DNA of 64,000 bases from assembly GCA_026315105.1 (NCBI GenBank), contig JAOYRU010000057.1:22783-86782 (forward strand), read 5' to 3'. This stretch comes from Locusta migratoria. Its lineage: Eukaryota; Arthropoda; Insecta; Orthoptera; Acrididae. Positions 1 through 11,357 of the stretch are shown piece after piece (within the stretch, counting starts at the first letter, position 1; the number at the start of each line of letters is the position of its first letter). A program made the position numbers and the translations under genes. Below the pieces are notes generated by a model. It was given only the letters and a program-made list of their open reading frames with translations. It made no database searches and had not been told where the DNA came from.

Positions 1-13
1 GGTAGTAAATGAT

Positions 14-19
14 AATAAA
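14..19 (+). other. AATAAA hexamer in each monomer
   Basis: The A-rich start of the monomer contains AATAAA, here at 14-19 of the first copy and repeated in nearly every monomer. It matches the eukaryotic polyadenylation hexamer, but the surrounding AT-rich context makes a chance match likely. No transcript evidence is available. Confidence 0.25.
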
Positions 20-37
20 AAACTATTTAAAAGAGAA

Positions 38-63
38 ATTTGCATTTATTTCGTTATTTGCAT
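38..63 (+). promoter_or_regulatory. Paired octamer motifs (representative monomer)
   Basis: Two perfect copies of ATTTGCAT, the octamer recognised by POU-domain factors, lie at 38-45 and 56-63, starts 18 bp apart. The pair is kept in the large majority of monomers across the window. The motif match is seen in the sequence; binding or regulatory function is inference only. Confidence 0.3.
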
Positions 64-96
64 TATTGTGCGTTTCCCTGCAGACGCTCTCATTAC

Positions 97-104
97 TATA
101 TAAG
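97..104 (+). promoter_or_regulatory. TATA-box-like motif (representative monomer)
   Basis: TATATAAG lies 33 bp downstream of the second octamer and is followed by GACCCTGGGAGCC. It recurs once per monomer; variants include TATATTAG, TATGTAAG and TATACAAG. The sequence fits a canonical TATA box, but whether the satellite is transcribed from it cannot be told from sequence. Confidence 0.3.
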
Positions 105-3100
105 GACCCTGGGAGCCTATACAGACGACAGAATGGACGCTGGAGGGCAGTGAGCTGCACTGGCGACTAGTCTGCGAAGTGATTGACCTCTAAAACGGTA
201 GTAAATGATAATAAAAAACTATTTAAAAGAGAAATTTGCATTTATTTCGTTATTTGCATTATTGTGCGTTTCCCTGCAGACGCTCTCATTACTATATAAG
301 GACCCTGGGAGCCTATACAGACGACAGAATGGACGCTGGAGGGCAGTGAGCTGCACTGGCGACTAGTCTGCGAAGTGATTGACCTCTAAAATGGTAGTAA
401 ATGATAATAAAAAACTATTTAAAAGAGAAATTTGCATTTATTTCGTTATTTGCATTATTGTGCGTTTCCCTGCAGACGCTCTCATTACTATATAAGGACC
501 CTGGGAGCCTATACAGACGACAGAATGGACGCTGGAGGGCAATGAGCTGCACTGGCGACTAGTCTGCGAAGTGATTGACCTCAAAAATGGTAGTAAATGA
601 TAATAAGAAACTATTTAAAAGAGTAATTTGCATTTATTTCGTTATTTGCATTATTGTGCGTTTCCTTGCAGACGCTCTCATTACTATATAAGGACCCTGG
701 GAGCCTATACATACGACAGAATTGACGCTGGAGGGCAGTGAGCTGCACTGGCGACTAGTCTGCGAAGTGATTGACCTCTAAAATGGTAGTACATGATAAT
801 AAAAAACTATTTAAAAGAGAAATTTGCATTTATTTCGTTATTTGCATTATTGTGCGTTTCCCTGCAGACGCTCTCATTACTATATAAGGACCCTGGGAGC
901 CTATACAGACGACATAATGGACGCTGGAGGGCAGTGAGCTGCACTGGCGACTAGTCTGCGAAGTGATTGACCTCTAAAATGGTAGTACATGATAATAAAA
1001 AACTATTTAAAAGAGAAATTTGCATTTATTTCGTTTTTTGCATTATTGTGCGTTTCCCTGCAGACGCTCTCGTTACTATATAAGGACCCTGGGAGCCTAT
1101 GCAGACGACAGAAAGGACGCTTGGTGGCAGTGAGCTGCACTGGCGACTAGTCTGCGAAGTGATTGACCTCTAAAATGGTAGTAAATGATAATAAAAAACT
1201 ATTTAAAAGAGAATTTTGCATTTATTTCGTTATTTGCATTATTGTGCGTTTCCCTGCAGAAGCTCTCATTAAAATATAAGGACCCTGGGAGCCTATACAG
1301 ACGACAGAATGGACGCTGGAGTGCAGTGAGCTGCACTGGCGACTAGTCTGCGAAGTGATTGACCTCTAAAATGGTAGTAAATGATAATAAAAGACTATTT
1401 AAAAGAGAAATTTGCATTTATTTCGTTATTTGCATTATTGTGCGTTTCCCTGCAAACGCTCTCGTTACTATATAAGGACCCTGGGAGCCTATACAGACGT
1501 CAGAATGGACGCTGGAGGGCAGTGAGCTGAACTGGCGACTAGTCTGCGAAGTGATTGACCTCTAAAATGGTAGTAAATGATAATAAAAAACTATTTAAAA
1601 GAGAAATTTGCATTTATTTCGTTATTTGCATTATTGTGCGTTTCCCTGCAAACGCTCTCGTTACTATATTAGGACCCTGGGAGCCTATACAGACGACAGA
1701 ATGGACGCTGGAGGGCAGTGAGCAGCACTGGCGACTAGTCGGCGAGGTGATTGACCTCTAAAATGGTAGTAAATGATAATAAAAAACTATTTAAAAGAGA
1801 AATTTGCATTTATTTCGTTATTTGCATTATTGTGCGTTTCCCTGCAGACGCTCTCATTACTGTATAAGGACCCTAGGAGCCTATACAGACGACAGAATGG
1901 ACGCTGGAGGGCAGTGAGCTGCACTGGCGACTAGTCTGCGAAGTGATTGACCTCTAAAATGGTAGTACATGATAATAAAAAACTATTTAAAAGAGAAATT
2001 TGCATTTATTTCGTTATTTGCATTATTGTGCGTTTCCCTGCAGACGCTCTCATTACTATATAAGGACCCTGGGAGCCTATACAGACGACAGAATGGACGC
2101 TGGAAGGCAGTGAGCTGCACTGGCGACTAGTCTGCGAAGTGTTTGACCTCTAAAATGGTAGTAAATGATAATAAAAAACTATTTAAAAGAGAAATTTGCA
2201 TTTATTTCGTTATTTGCATTATTGTGCGTTTCCCTGCAGACGCTCTCATTACTATATAAGGACACTGGGAGCCTATACAGACGACAGAATGGACGCTGGA
2301 CTGCAGTGAGCTGCACTGGCGACTAGTCTGCGAAATGATTGACCTCTAAAATGGTAGTACATGATAATAAAAAAATTATTTAAAAGAGAAATTTGCATTT
2401 ATTTCGTTATTTGCAATATTGTGCGTTTCCCTCCAGACGCTCTCATTACTATATAAGGACCCTGGGAGCCTATACAGACGACAGAATGGACGCTGGAGGG
2501 CAGTGAGCTGCACTGGCGACTAGTCTGCGAAGTGATTGACCTCTAAAATGGTAGTACATGATAATAAAAAAATATTTAAAAGAGAAATTTTTCATTTATT
2601 TCGTTATTTGCATTATTGTGCGTTTCACTGCAAACGCTCTCATTACTATACAAGGACCCTGGGAGCCTATACAGACGACAGAATGGACGCTGGAGGGCAG
2701 TGAGCTGCACTGGCGACTAGTCTGCGAAGTGATTGACCTCTAAAATGGTAGTACATGATAATAAAAAACTATTTAAAAGAGTAATTTGCATTTATTTCGT
2801 TATTTGCATTATTGTGCGTTTCCCTGCAGACGCTCTCATTACTATATAAGGACCCTGGGAGCCTATACAGTAGACAGAATGGACGCTGGAGGGCAGTGAG
2901 CTGCACTGGCGACTAGTCTGCGAAGTGATTGCCCTCTAAAATGGTAGTACATGATAATAAAAAGCTATTAAAAAAAGGATTTAGCATTTATTTCGTTATT
3001 TGCATTATTGTGTGTTTCCCAGCAAACGCTCTCATTACTATACAAGGAACCTGGGAGCCTATACAGACGACGGATTGGACACTGGAGGGCTGCTAGCTGC

Positions 3101-4482
3101 ACTGGCGACTGGTCTGCGAAGTGATTGACCTCTAAAATGGTAGTACATGATAATAAAAAACTATTTAAAAGAGAAATTTGCATTTATTTCGTTATTTGCA
3201 TTATTGTGCGTTTCCCTGCAGACGCTCTCATTACTATATAAGGACCCTGGGAGCCTATACAGACGACAGAATGGACGCTGGAGGGCAGTGAGCTGCACTG
3301 GCGACTAGTCTGCGAAGTGATTGACCTCTAAAATGGTAGTAAATGATAATAAAAAACTATTTAAAAGAGAAATTTGCATTTATTTCGTTATTTGCATTAT
3401 TGTGCGTTTCCCTGCAGACGCTCTCATTACTATATAAGGACCCTGGGAGCCTATACAGACGACAGAATGGAAGCTGGAGGGCAGTGAGCTGCACTGGCGA
3501 CTAGTCTGCGAAGTGATTGACCTCTAAAATGGTAGTACATGATAGTAAAAAACTATTTAAAAGAGAAATTTGCATTTATTTCGTTATTTGCATTATTGTG
3601 CGTTTCCCTCCAGACGCTCTCATTACTATATAAGGACCCTGGGAGCCTATACAGACGACAGAATGGACGCTGGAGGGCAGTGAGCTGCACTGGCGACTAG
3701 TCTGCGAAGTGATTGACCTCTAAAATGGTAGTACATGATAATAAAAAACTATTTAAAAGAGTAATTTGCATTTATTTCGTTATTTGCATTATTGTGCGTT
3801 TCCCTGCAAACGCTCTCGTTACTATATAAGGACCCTGGGAGCCTATACAGACGTCAGAATGGACGCTGGAGGGCAGTGAGCTGAACTGGGGACTAGTCTG
3901 CGAAGTGATTGACCTCTAAAATGGTAGTAAATGATAATAAAAAACTATTTAAAAGAGAAATTTGCATTTATTTCGTTATTTGCATTATTGTGCGGTTCCC
4001 TGCAAACGCTCTCGTTACTATATTAGGTCCCTGGGAGCCTATACAGACGACAGAATGGACGCTGGAGGGCAGTGAGCTGCACTGGCGACTAGTCTGGGAA
4101 GTGATTGACCTCTAAAATGGTAGTAAATGATAATAAAAAACTATTTAAAAGAGAAATTTGCATTTATTACGTTATTTGCATTATTGTGCGTTTCCCTGCA
4201 GACGCTCTCATTACTATATAAGGACCCTGGGAGCCTATACAGACGACAGAATGGACGCTGGAGGGCAGTGAGCTGCACTGGCGACTAGTCTGCGAAGTGA
4301 TTGACCTCTAAAATGGTAGTAAATGATAATAAAAAACTATTTAAAAGAGAAATTTTCATTTATTTCGTTATTTGCATTATTGTGCGTTTCCCTGCAGACG
4401 CTCTCATTACTATATAAGGACCCTGGGAGCTTATACAGACGACAGAATGGACGCTGGAGGGCAGTGAGCTGCACTGGCGACT

Positions 4483-4494
4483 AGTCTGCGAAGT
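4483..4494 (+). repeat. Target-site duplication of element A, left copy
   Basis: agtctgcgaagt ends the left satellite flank directly before the tgttgttg tail of element A. The same 12 bases restart the satellite at 14,625. Because element B carries gagtc at the equivalent place, the first four bases could belong to the element; the secure duplication is 8-12 bp. Confidence 0.85.
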
Positions 4495-4794
4495 TGTTGT
4501 TGTTGTTAGGTTGTTTAAGGGGGACAAAACTACAATGGTCATCAGTCCCCCATTCCACCTCTAGGCGGCAAAAGTAAAACCATACACGTGAGAGATATCA
4601 CGCACAGAGTTTAAAATTGCGATGTGGGAGAGGAGTCCCACCGAGTCCATAAAACATAATCAAGAACAAGACAAAACGAAGAGATGGTCACACAGACACA
4701 ACTTACAACAAATAAACCGATGGCCGTGGTCGACCGACCATAAGAATAAAAAAAAGGAAAAGTCAACCACTCGGTAACACACAGAAATCTCCAG
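4495..4794 (-). other. Element A 3' UTR and AAC tail
   Basis: About 300 bp after the ORF2 stop, ending on the element strand in a tail of about four AAC units at the satellite junction. It is nearly identical to the 3' UTR of element B at 7,336-7,641. No AATAAA-poly(A) end is present. A short AAC tail is typical of I-group elements that reverse-transcribe from simple 3' repeats. Confidence 0.85.
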
Positions 4795-7335
4795 TTAAAT
4801 CGAATGATAAAAACCCCCTGCTCGTATAAAACGTAAAACTGTATCTGCCATTGTGGCATCGTCACCTAAAACTTCCGATAAAACAGCAGGGAGGTTAAAA
4901 TGTCTCCGCAAGGCGGCTAAAAGTGGGCAGTCCAACAATATGTGGACGACTGTCATAATGGAGCCACACCGACATTGGGCTGGGTCCTCACCCCGAAGGA
5001 GATGTCCATGGGTGAGCCATGTATGCCCAATGCGGAGGCGACACAAGACCACTGAGTCCCGTCGTGAACCGCGCATGGAGGAGCGCCATGCAACCGTCGT
5101 TTGCTTGACCACCCGGAGCTTGTTGGGCGTGCGCAGGCTACGCCACTCAGTATCCCAAAGCTGACGTACGTTCTGGCGCAACAATGAACGGAGATCAGAA
5201 GCCGGGAGGCCGATCTCTAGACAGGACATACCTACAGCCTGCTTGGCAAGCCTGTCAACACGTTCATTGCCCGGGATACCAACATGACCTGGAGACCAGA
5301 CGAACACCACCGATCGCCCGGACCGTGTAATGGCATAAAGTGTCTCCTGAACGGCCAACACCAGGGTAGACCGTGGGTAACACTGCTCCAGAGCTCGAAG
5401 GCCGCTCAGGGAGTCGCTGCAAACAACAAAAGACTCGCCTGAGCAAGACCCGATATGCACAAGAGCTCTGTGAATGGCCACCAGCTCTGCAGTGTAAACA
5501 CTGCAGCCATTCGGCAGAGAGTGCTGTTCCACATGGTCACCGTGTGTATAGGCAAATCCAACACGGTCATCCACCATTGAGCCATCGGTGTAGATCAGGT
5601 CATAACCACGGAACTCCGCTATGACAGCCGAGAACTGACGGCGGAGCGCCTCCAGTGGTACTGAGTCCTTGGGCCCATGGGCCAAGTCCAGCCGAATAGA
5701 CGGCCTTGTCAAACACCATGGAGGTGTATGCACCTGGATCCGATATGGACACGGAAGGGGCAAAGACTCAAGTTCCAGGAGGAGGGACCGAACTCTATAG
5801 GCTATCGTATGACCTGACCTGGGGCGTCGCTGATGGTGAGGGACGACCACATTAGAAAAAAGAAAACGACGGTTTGGGTGGCCTGGGGAGCAATACACGT
5901 TCGCTGCATAAGCTGTGAGCAGGTGTTGGCGGCGGATCCCCAAAGGTGGGATCCCAGCCTCCACTAGTAAACTGTTCACCGGGCTGGTGCGGAAAGCGCC
6001 CGTCGCAATGCGGACCCCACAGTTGTGAATGGGGTCCAGGAGATGCAGTGCCGAAGGTGCCGCAGACCCATAGGCAATGCACCCAAAATCGAGACGGGAC
6101 TGCACCAGCGCCGTGTAAAGCCGCAACAGTGTCGAGCGATCAGCACCCCAGGTCGTATGACCCAGGTGGCGGAGAAGGTTGAGATGGCGCCAGCACTTCC
6201 GTTTTAGATGACGAATGTGGGGGAGCCACGTCAGCCGGGCGTCAAAGACCAGACCCAAAAACCGATGCGTGTCTGCCACTGTCAGGAGTTCGTCGTTAAG
6301 GTAAAGTTCAGGGTGAGGGTGGACGGTCCGACGCCGACAGAAGTGCACCACTCTAGTCTTGGTGGCAGAAAACTGAAAGCCATGACTTAGGGCCCAGGTA
6401 TGTGCCTTCCGAATAGCACCTTGCAACCTACGCTCAGCAACCTGGGTGCTGCAGGAACTAAAAAAGATACAAAAGTCGTCAGCGTAAAGAGAAGGGGAGA
6501 CCGACGATCCAACTGCTGTCGCTAGACCATTGATGGCAACTAAAAATAATGGAACACTTAAAACTGAGCCCTGAGGAACGCCATTCTCCTGGATGTATGA
6601 GGCGCTCAGGGAGGCACCAATTTGAACACGAAAGGTACGGACAGCTAAAAAATTCTGGATAAAAATCGGTAGGGAGCCCCGGAGGCCCCAGTCGTATAAA
6701 GTGTTGAGGATGTGGCGTCGCCAGGTGGTATCGTATGCTTTGTGCATATCAAAGAAGACGGCAACAAGGTGTTGGCGCCGGCAAAAAGCTGTGCGGATTG
6801 CAGACTCGAGGTACACCAGATTATCGGTGGTAGATCGACCCTGGCGAAAACCGCCCTGGCATGGAGCCAACAATCCTCGAGTCTCAAGAATCCAACACAA
6901 CCGCCGACTGACCATCCGCTCCAGCAGTTTGCACGGCACGTTAGTCAGGTTAATGGGCCGATAGCTATCCAAGGAAAGAGGATTTTTGTCGGGCTTAAGC
7001 ACTGGGATGATGATACTCTCCCGCCACTGTGACGGGAAAACACCATCACACCAAATGCGGTTATAGACCGCAAGTAGGTTTCGCCGACTATCTGCTGAGA
7101 GATGTTTCAGCATTTGACTATGGATGCTATCAGGCCCTGGAGCCGTGTCAGGACATTGTTGAAGAGCACTGAGGAGCTCCCACTCAGAAAAGGGGGTGTT
7201 GTAAGATTCAGAGCGGCTGGTACGAAAGGAGAGAGACTGGCGTTCTACCCTCTCCTTTACTGCACGGAAGGCCGGTGGATAATTTGCAGAGGCAAAGGCA
7301 CGAGCATAATGCTCGGCGAACATCTCTGCAAGTGT
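4795..7335 (-). pseudogene. Element A ORF2, C-terminal part (RT-RNase H)
   Basis: Downstream part of the ORF2 polyprotein, corresponding to residues from about 387 to 1,232 of the intact copy in element B. It includes the RT palm with the GVPQGS motif and YADD catalytic box, an RNase H domain with YTDGS, TAEL, SDSL and ERVD acidic residues, and a C-terminal CxC-x7-H-x4-C motif. No internal stop is seen. It is separated from its N-terminal third by the 6.1-kb element B and so cannot be translated as the natural protein. The frame stays open rightward into the B tail, giving an 864-codon chimera from an ATG at 7,389 whose first residues are translated tail repeats; that start is an artefact. 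Compared with B it carries about a dozen substitutions in this part. Confidence 0.9.
7325..7335 (+). repeat. Target-site duplication of element B, left copy
   Basis: tctgcaagtgt precedes the AAC tail of B and is repeated at 13,449-13,459. Within element A it encodes the Thr-Leu-Ala stretch of ORF2 near residue 388. The exact arithmetic of the interrupted ORF confirms an 11-bp duplication. Confidence 0.92.
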
Positions 7336-7641
7336 TGTTGTTGTTGTTGTTGTTAGGTTGTTTAAGGGGGACAAAACTACAATGGTCATCAGTCCCCCAT
7401 TCCACCTCTAGGCGGCAAAAGTAAAACCATACACGTGAGAGATATCACGCACAGAGTTTAAAATTGCGATGTGGGAGAGGAGTCCCACCGAGTCCATAAA
7501 ACATAATCAAGAACAAGACAAAACGAAGAGATGGTCACACAAACACAATTTACAACAAATAAACCGATGGCCGTGGTTGACCGACCATAAGAATAAAAAA
7601 AAGGAAAAGTCAACCACTCGGTAACACACAGAAATCTCCAG
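7336..7641 (-). other. Element B 3' UTR and AAC tail
   Basis: 306 bp between the ORF2 stop and the insertion junction, ending on the element strand in about seven AAC units. It is near-identical to the A 3' UTR 2.8 kb to the left, so these two direct repeats could recombine or confuse assembly. Confidence 0.85.
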
Positions 7642-10600
7642 TTAAATCGAATGATAAAAACCCCCTGCTCGTATAAAACGTAAAACTGTATCTGCCATTG
7701 TGGCATCGTCACCTAAAACTTCCGATAAAACAGCAGGGAGGTTAAAATGTCTCCGCAAGGCGGCTAAAAGGGGGCAGTCCAACAATATGTGGACGACTGT
7801 CAAATGGGAGCCACACCGACATTGGGCTGGGTCCTCACCCCGAAGGAGATGTCCATGGGTGAGCCACGTATGCCCAATGCGGAGGCGACATAAAACCACT
7901 GAGTCCCGTCGTGAACCGCGCATGGAGGAGCGCCATGCAACCGTCGTTTCCTTGACCACCCGGAGCTTGTTGGGCGTGCGCAGGCTACGCCACTCTGTAT
8001 CCCAAAGCTGACGTACTTGCCGGCGCAACAATGAACGGAGATCAGAAGCCGGGAGGCCGATCTCTAGACAGGACATACCTACAGCCTGCTTGGCAAGCCT
8101 GTCAACACGTTCATTGCCCGGGATACCAACATGACCCGGAGACCAGACGAACACCACCGATCGCCCGGACCGTGTAATGGCATAAAGTGTCTCCTGAACG
8201 GCCAACACCAGGGTAGACCGTGGGTAACACTGCTCCAGAGCTCGAAGGCTGCTCAGGGAGTCGCTGCAAACAACAAAAGACTCGCCTGAGCAAGACCGGA
8301 TATGCACAAGAGCTCTGTGAATGGCCACCAGCTCTGCAGTGTAAACACTGCAGCCATTCGGCAGAGAGTGCTGTTCCACATGGTCACCGTGTGTATAGGC
8401 AAATCCAACACGGTCATCCACCATTGAGCCATCGGTGTAGATCAGGTCATAACCACGGAACTCTGCTATGACAGCCGAGAACTGACGGCGGAGCGCCTCC
8501 AGTGGTACTGAGTCCTTGGGCCCATGGGCCAAGTCCAGCCGAATAGACGGCCTTGTCAAACACCATGGAGGTGTATGCACCCGGACCCGATATGGACACG
8601 GAAGGGGCAAAGACTCAAGTTCCAGGAGGAGGGACCGAACTCTATAGGCTATCGTATGACCTGACCTGGGGCGTCGCTGATGGTGAGGGACGACCACATT
8701 AGAAAAAAGAAAACGACGGTTTGGGTGGCCTGGGGAGCAATACACGTTCGCTGCATAAGCTGCGAGCAGGTGTTGGCGGCGGATCCCCAAAGGTGGGATC
8801 CCAGCCTCCACTAGTAAACTGTTCACCGGGCTGGTGCGGAAAGCGCCCGTCGCAATGCGGACCCCACAGTTGTGAATGGGGTCCAGGAGATGCAGTGCCG
8901 AAGGTGCCGCAGACCCATAGGCAATGCACCCAAAATCGAGACGGGACTGCACCAGCGCCGTGTAAAGCCGCAACAGTGTCGAGCGATCAGCACCCCAGGT
9001 CGTATGACCCAGGTGGCGGAGAAGGTTGAGATGCCGCCAGCACTTCCGTTTTAGCTGACGAATGTGGGGGAGCCACGTCAGCCGGGCGTCAAAGGTCAGA
9101 CCCAAAAACCGATGCGTGTCTACCACTGTCAGGAGTTCGTCGTTAAGGTAAAGTTCAGGGTGAGGGTGGACGGTCCGACGCCGACAGAAGTGCACCACTC
9201 TAGTCTTGGTGGCAGAAAACTGAAAGCCATGACTTAGGGCCCAGGTATGTGCCTTCCGAATAGCACCTTGCAACCTACGCTCAGCAACCTGGGTGCTGCA
9301 GGAACTAAAAAAGATACAAAAGTCGTCAGCGTAAAGAGAAGGGGAGACCGACGATCCAATTGCTGTCGCTAGACCATTGATGGCAACTAAAAATAATGGA
9401 ACACTTAAAACTGAGCCCTGAGGAACGCCATTCTCCTGGATGTATGAGGCGCTCAGGGAGGCACCAATTTGAACACGAAAGGTACGGACAGCTAAAAAAT
9501 TCTGGATAAAAATCGGTAGGGAGCCCCGGAGGCCCCAGTCATATAAAGTGTTGAGGATGTGGCGTCGCCAGGTGGTATCGTATGCTTTGTGCATATCAAA
9601 GAAGACGGCAACAAGGTGTTGGCGCCGGGAAAAAGCTGTGCGGATTGCAGACTCGAGGTACACCAGATTATCGGTGGTAGATCGACCCTGGCGAAAACCG
9701 CCCTGGCATGGAGCCAACAATCCTCGAGTCTCAAGAATCCAACACAACCGCCGACTGACCATCCGCTCCAGCAGTTTGCACGGCACGTTAGTCAGGTTAA
9801 TGGGCCGATAGCTATCCAAGGAAAGAGGATTTTTGTCGGGCTTAAGCACTGGGATGATGATACTCTCCCGCCACTGTGACGGGAAAACACCATCACACCA
9901 AATGCGGTTATAGACCGCAAGTAGGTTTCGCCGACTATCTGCTGAGAGATGTTTCAGCATTTGACTATGGATGCTATCAGGCCCTGGCGCCGTGTCAGGA
10001 CACTGTTGAAGAGCACTGAGGAGCTCCCACTCAGAAAAGGGAGTGTTGTAAGATTCAGAGCGGCTGGTACGAAAGGAGAGAGACTGGCGTTCTACCCTCT
10101 CCTTTACTGCACGGAAGGCCGGTGGATAATTTGCAGAGGCAAAGGCACGAGCATAATGCTCGGCGAACATCTCTGCAAGTGTGGCCGGGTCCGTACATAG
10201 GACTCCATTTGAGGAGATCCCAGGGATTCCCACTGGTGTCTGTAATCCCTGTAGCCGTCTGATCTTACTCCAGACCTGCGAGGCTGAGGTGCCTGTCCCA
10301 ATAGTGGAAACGTACCTCTCCCAGCACTCCTGTTTCCGTCTTCTTATAAGCTGGCGAGCACGAGCGCGAAGCCGTTTAAAATTGATTAGGTGCTCCTGAG
10401 AGGGGTGCCGTTTGTATCGCTGTAAGGCCCGCCTGCGGTCTTTAATGGCCTCAGCGATCTCCGGCGACCACCACGGCACTGTCTTACGCCGTGGGCACCC
10501 TGTTGTACGCGGAATGGTCGCGTTCGCAGCAGAAATGATGGAATGTGTGGCACTCTCGACCACCACATCGATTTCCTCGAGTGGGGGAGGGCCAACGATG

Positions 10601-11340
10601 GCAGCGGAAGCATAGTCTTCCCAGTTAGCCCTGTGCAGAACCCACCTAGGTGGGCGCGCTGGGGACTCGCGTTGTGGGAGTGACAAAAGGACAGGGAAAT
10701 GGTCACTGCCACACAAGTCGTCATGGGCTCTCCAGTGAACAGATGGTGGAAGGCCGTGGCTGCAGATCGACAGATCAATGGCCGAAAAAGTGCCATGTGC
10801 CACACTAAAATGCGTGGGGGCACCTGTATTCAAGAGGCAGAGGTCGAGTTGAGTTAGGAAATCCTCGACAACCCTGCCATGACCAGAGATCGTAGAACCA
10901 CCCCACAAGGGACTGTGGGCATTGAAGTCGCCCAACAGCAAGAAAGGTGGGGGTAGTTGAGCAACGAGTGCAGCCAAGACGTCCACAGATACGTCACCAT
11001 CTGGCGGCAAGTAGATACTGCAGACGGTAAACTCCTGTGTGGTCCTCACCCTGACAGCCACTGCTTCTAATGGCGTTTGAAGTGGCACAGATTCACTATA
11101 CACAGAGGTGAGGACATACACACACACTCCACCTGATACCCTGTTATATATGCTACGGTTGCAGTAAAATCCCCTGTAGCCACGAAGGGCAGGGGTCCGC
11201 ATTGCTGGAAACCAAGTTTCCTGAAGAGCAATGCAGAAAGCAGGTGTCGTGCTCAAAAGCTGCCGTAGCTCAGCCAGGTGGGGGAAGAAACCGCCGCAGT
11301 TCCACTGGAGAATGACATTGTTCGAGGGCTGGGAAAACAT
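7642..11340 (-). CDS. Element B ORF2: endonuclease-reverse transcriptase-RNase H polyprotein (1,232 aa)
   Basis: The enzyme of target-primed reverse transcription: the endonuclease nicks the target, the RT copies element RNA from the nick, and RNase H degrades the RNA strand. Endonuclease, about residues 8-220: N14 in QWNCGG, E41 in QETW, D138/N140 in GDFNAH, D189 in SAIDL, D213/H214 in GSDHFP. RT, about 480-760: YRPI near 511, D582 in FFD, VPQGS near 639, YADD at 670-673. RNase H, about 965-1,090: D970, E1003, D1027, H1070, D1080. The tail has C1174, C1176, H1184 and C1189. It starts at an ATG 17 bp after the ORF1 stop and has no internal stop or frameshift. RNase H excludes the classical CR1, L2, R2 and RTE clades; the I clade is my best placement. 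Confidence 0.95.
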   Translation of the reverse strand: MFSQPSNNVILQWNCGGFFPHLAELRQLLSTTPAFCIALQETWFPAMRTPALRGYRGFYCNRSIYNRVSGGVCVYVLTSVYSESVPLQTPLEAVAVRVRTTQEFTVCSIYLPPDGDVSVDVLAALVAQLPPPFLLLGDFNAHSPLWGGSTISGHGRVVEDFLTQLDLCLLNTGAPTHFSVAHGTFSAIDLSICSHGLPPSVHWRAHDDLCGSDHFPVLLSLPQRESPARPPRWVLHRANWEDYASAAIVGPPPLEEIDVVVESATHSIISAANATIPRTTGCPRRKTVPWWSPEIAEAIKDRRRALQRYKRHPSQEHLINFKRLRARARQLIRRRKQECWERYVSTIGTGTSASQVWSKIRRLQGLQTPVGIPGISSNGVLCTDPATLAEMFAEHYARAFASANYPPAFRAVKERVERQSLSFRTSRSESYNTPFSEWELLSALQQCPDTAPGPDSIHSQMLKHLSADSRRNLLAVYNRIWCDGVFPSQWRESIIIPVLKPDKNPLSLDSYRPINLTNVPCKLLERMVSRRLCWILETRGLLAPCQGGFRQGRSTTDNLVYLESAIRTAFSRRQHLVAVFFDMHKAYDTTWRRHILNTLYDWGLRGSLPIFIQNFLAVRTFRVQIGASLSASYIQENGVPQGSVLSVPLFLVAINGLATAIGSSVSPSLYADDFCIFFSSCSTQVAERRLQGAIRKAHTWALSHGFQFSATKTRVVHFCRRRTVHPHPELYLNDELLTVVDTHRFLGLTFDARLTWLPHIRQLKRKCWRHLNLLRHLGHTTWGADRSTLLRLYTALVQSRLDFGCIAYGSAAPSALHLLDPIHNCGVRIATGAFRTSPVNSLLVEAGIPPLGIRRQHLLAAYAANVYCSPGHPNRRFLFSNVVVPHHQRRPRSGHTIAYRVRSLLLELESLPLPCPYRVRVHTPPWCLTRPSIRLDLAHGPKDSVPLEALRRQFSAVIAEFRGYDLIYTDGSMVDDRVGFAYTHGDHVEQHSLPNGCSVYTAELVAIHRALVHIRSCSGESFVVCSDSLSSLRALEQCYPRSTLVLAVQETLYAITRSGRSVVFVWSPGHVGIPGNERVDRLAKQAVGMSCLEIGLPASDLRSLLRRQVRQLWDTEWRSLRTPNKLRVVKETTVAWRSSMRGSRRDSVVLCRLRIGHTWLTHGHLLRGEDPAQCRCGSHLTVVHILLDCPLLAALRRHFNLPAVLSEVLGDDATMADTVLRFIRAGGFYHSI

Positions 11341-11357
11341 GAATCCGAGTCGGTGGG

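Larger units (their letters stand above)
1..4494 (+). repeat. Satellite array, segment 1 (196-bp monomers)
   Basis: Head-to-tail tandem repeat. The start motif ggtagta recurs at 1, 197 and 393, giving a 196-bp period; about 23 copies follow, ending mid-monomer at the element A junction. Monomers differ by scattered substitutions: aaatgat or acatgat near the start, ctgcagacgc or ctgcaaacgc in the middle. The 3' part is of the gggcagtgagctgcactggc type. A distinctive variant (aaacgctctcg with tatatta replacing tatataa) occurs at 1,555 and 3,909, 2,354 bp or about 12 monomers apart. Short open frames of 60-70 codons repeat with the monomer and are not genes. Confidence 0.98.

Noticed and set aside
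1..196. CENP-B box in the satellite
   Set aside because: TTCGTT is present, but the required A and CGGG positions of the box do not match. A centromeric role cannot be claimed from this sequence.
1555..1761. Recurring 60-70-codon open frames in the satellite, both strands
   Set aside because: They repeat with the monomer, vary with every substitution, and show no domain or signal. They are by-products of the tandem repeat and are not annotated as genes.
4795..7389. A single 864-codon gene starting at 7,389
   Set aside because: Its first residues are translation of the 3' tail of element B fused in frame to the interrupted ORF2 of element A. The junction and duplication show it is a chimera.
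8721..9879. Plus-strand open frames of about 80-106 codons over elements A, B and C
   Set aside because: They are antisense shadows of the GC-rich ORF1 and ORF2 and occur at equivalent places in A and B only because the elements are copies.
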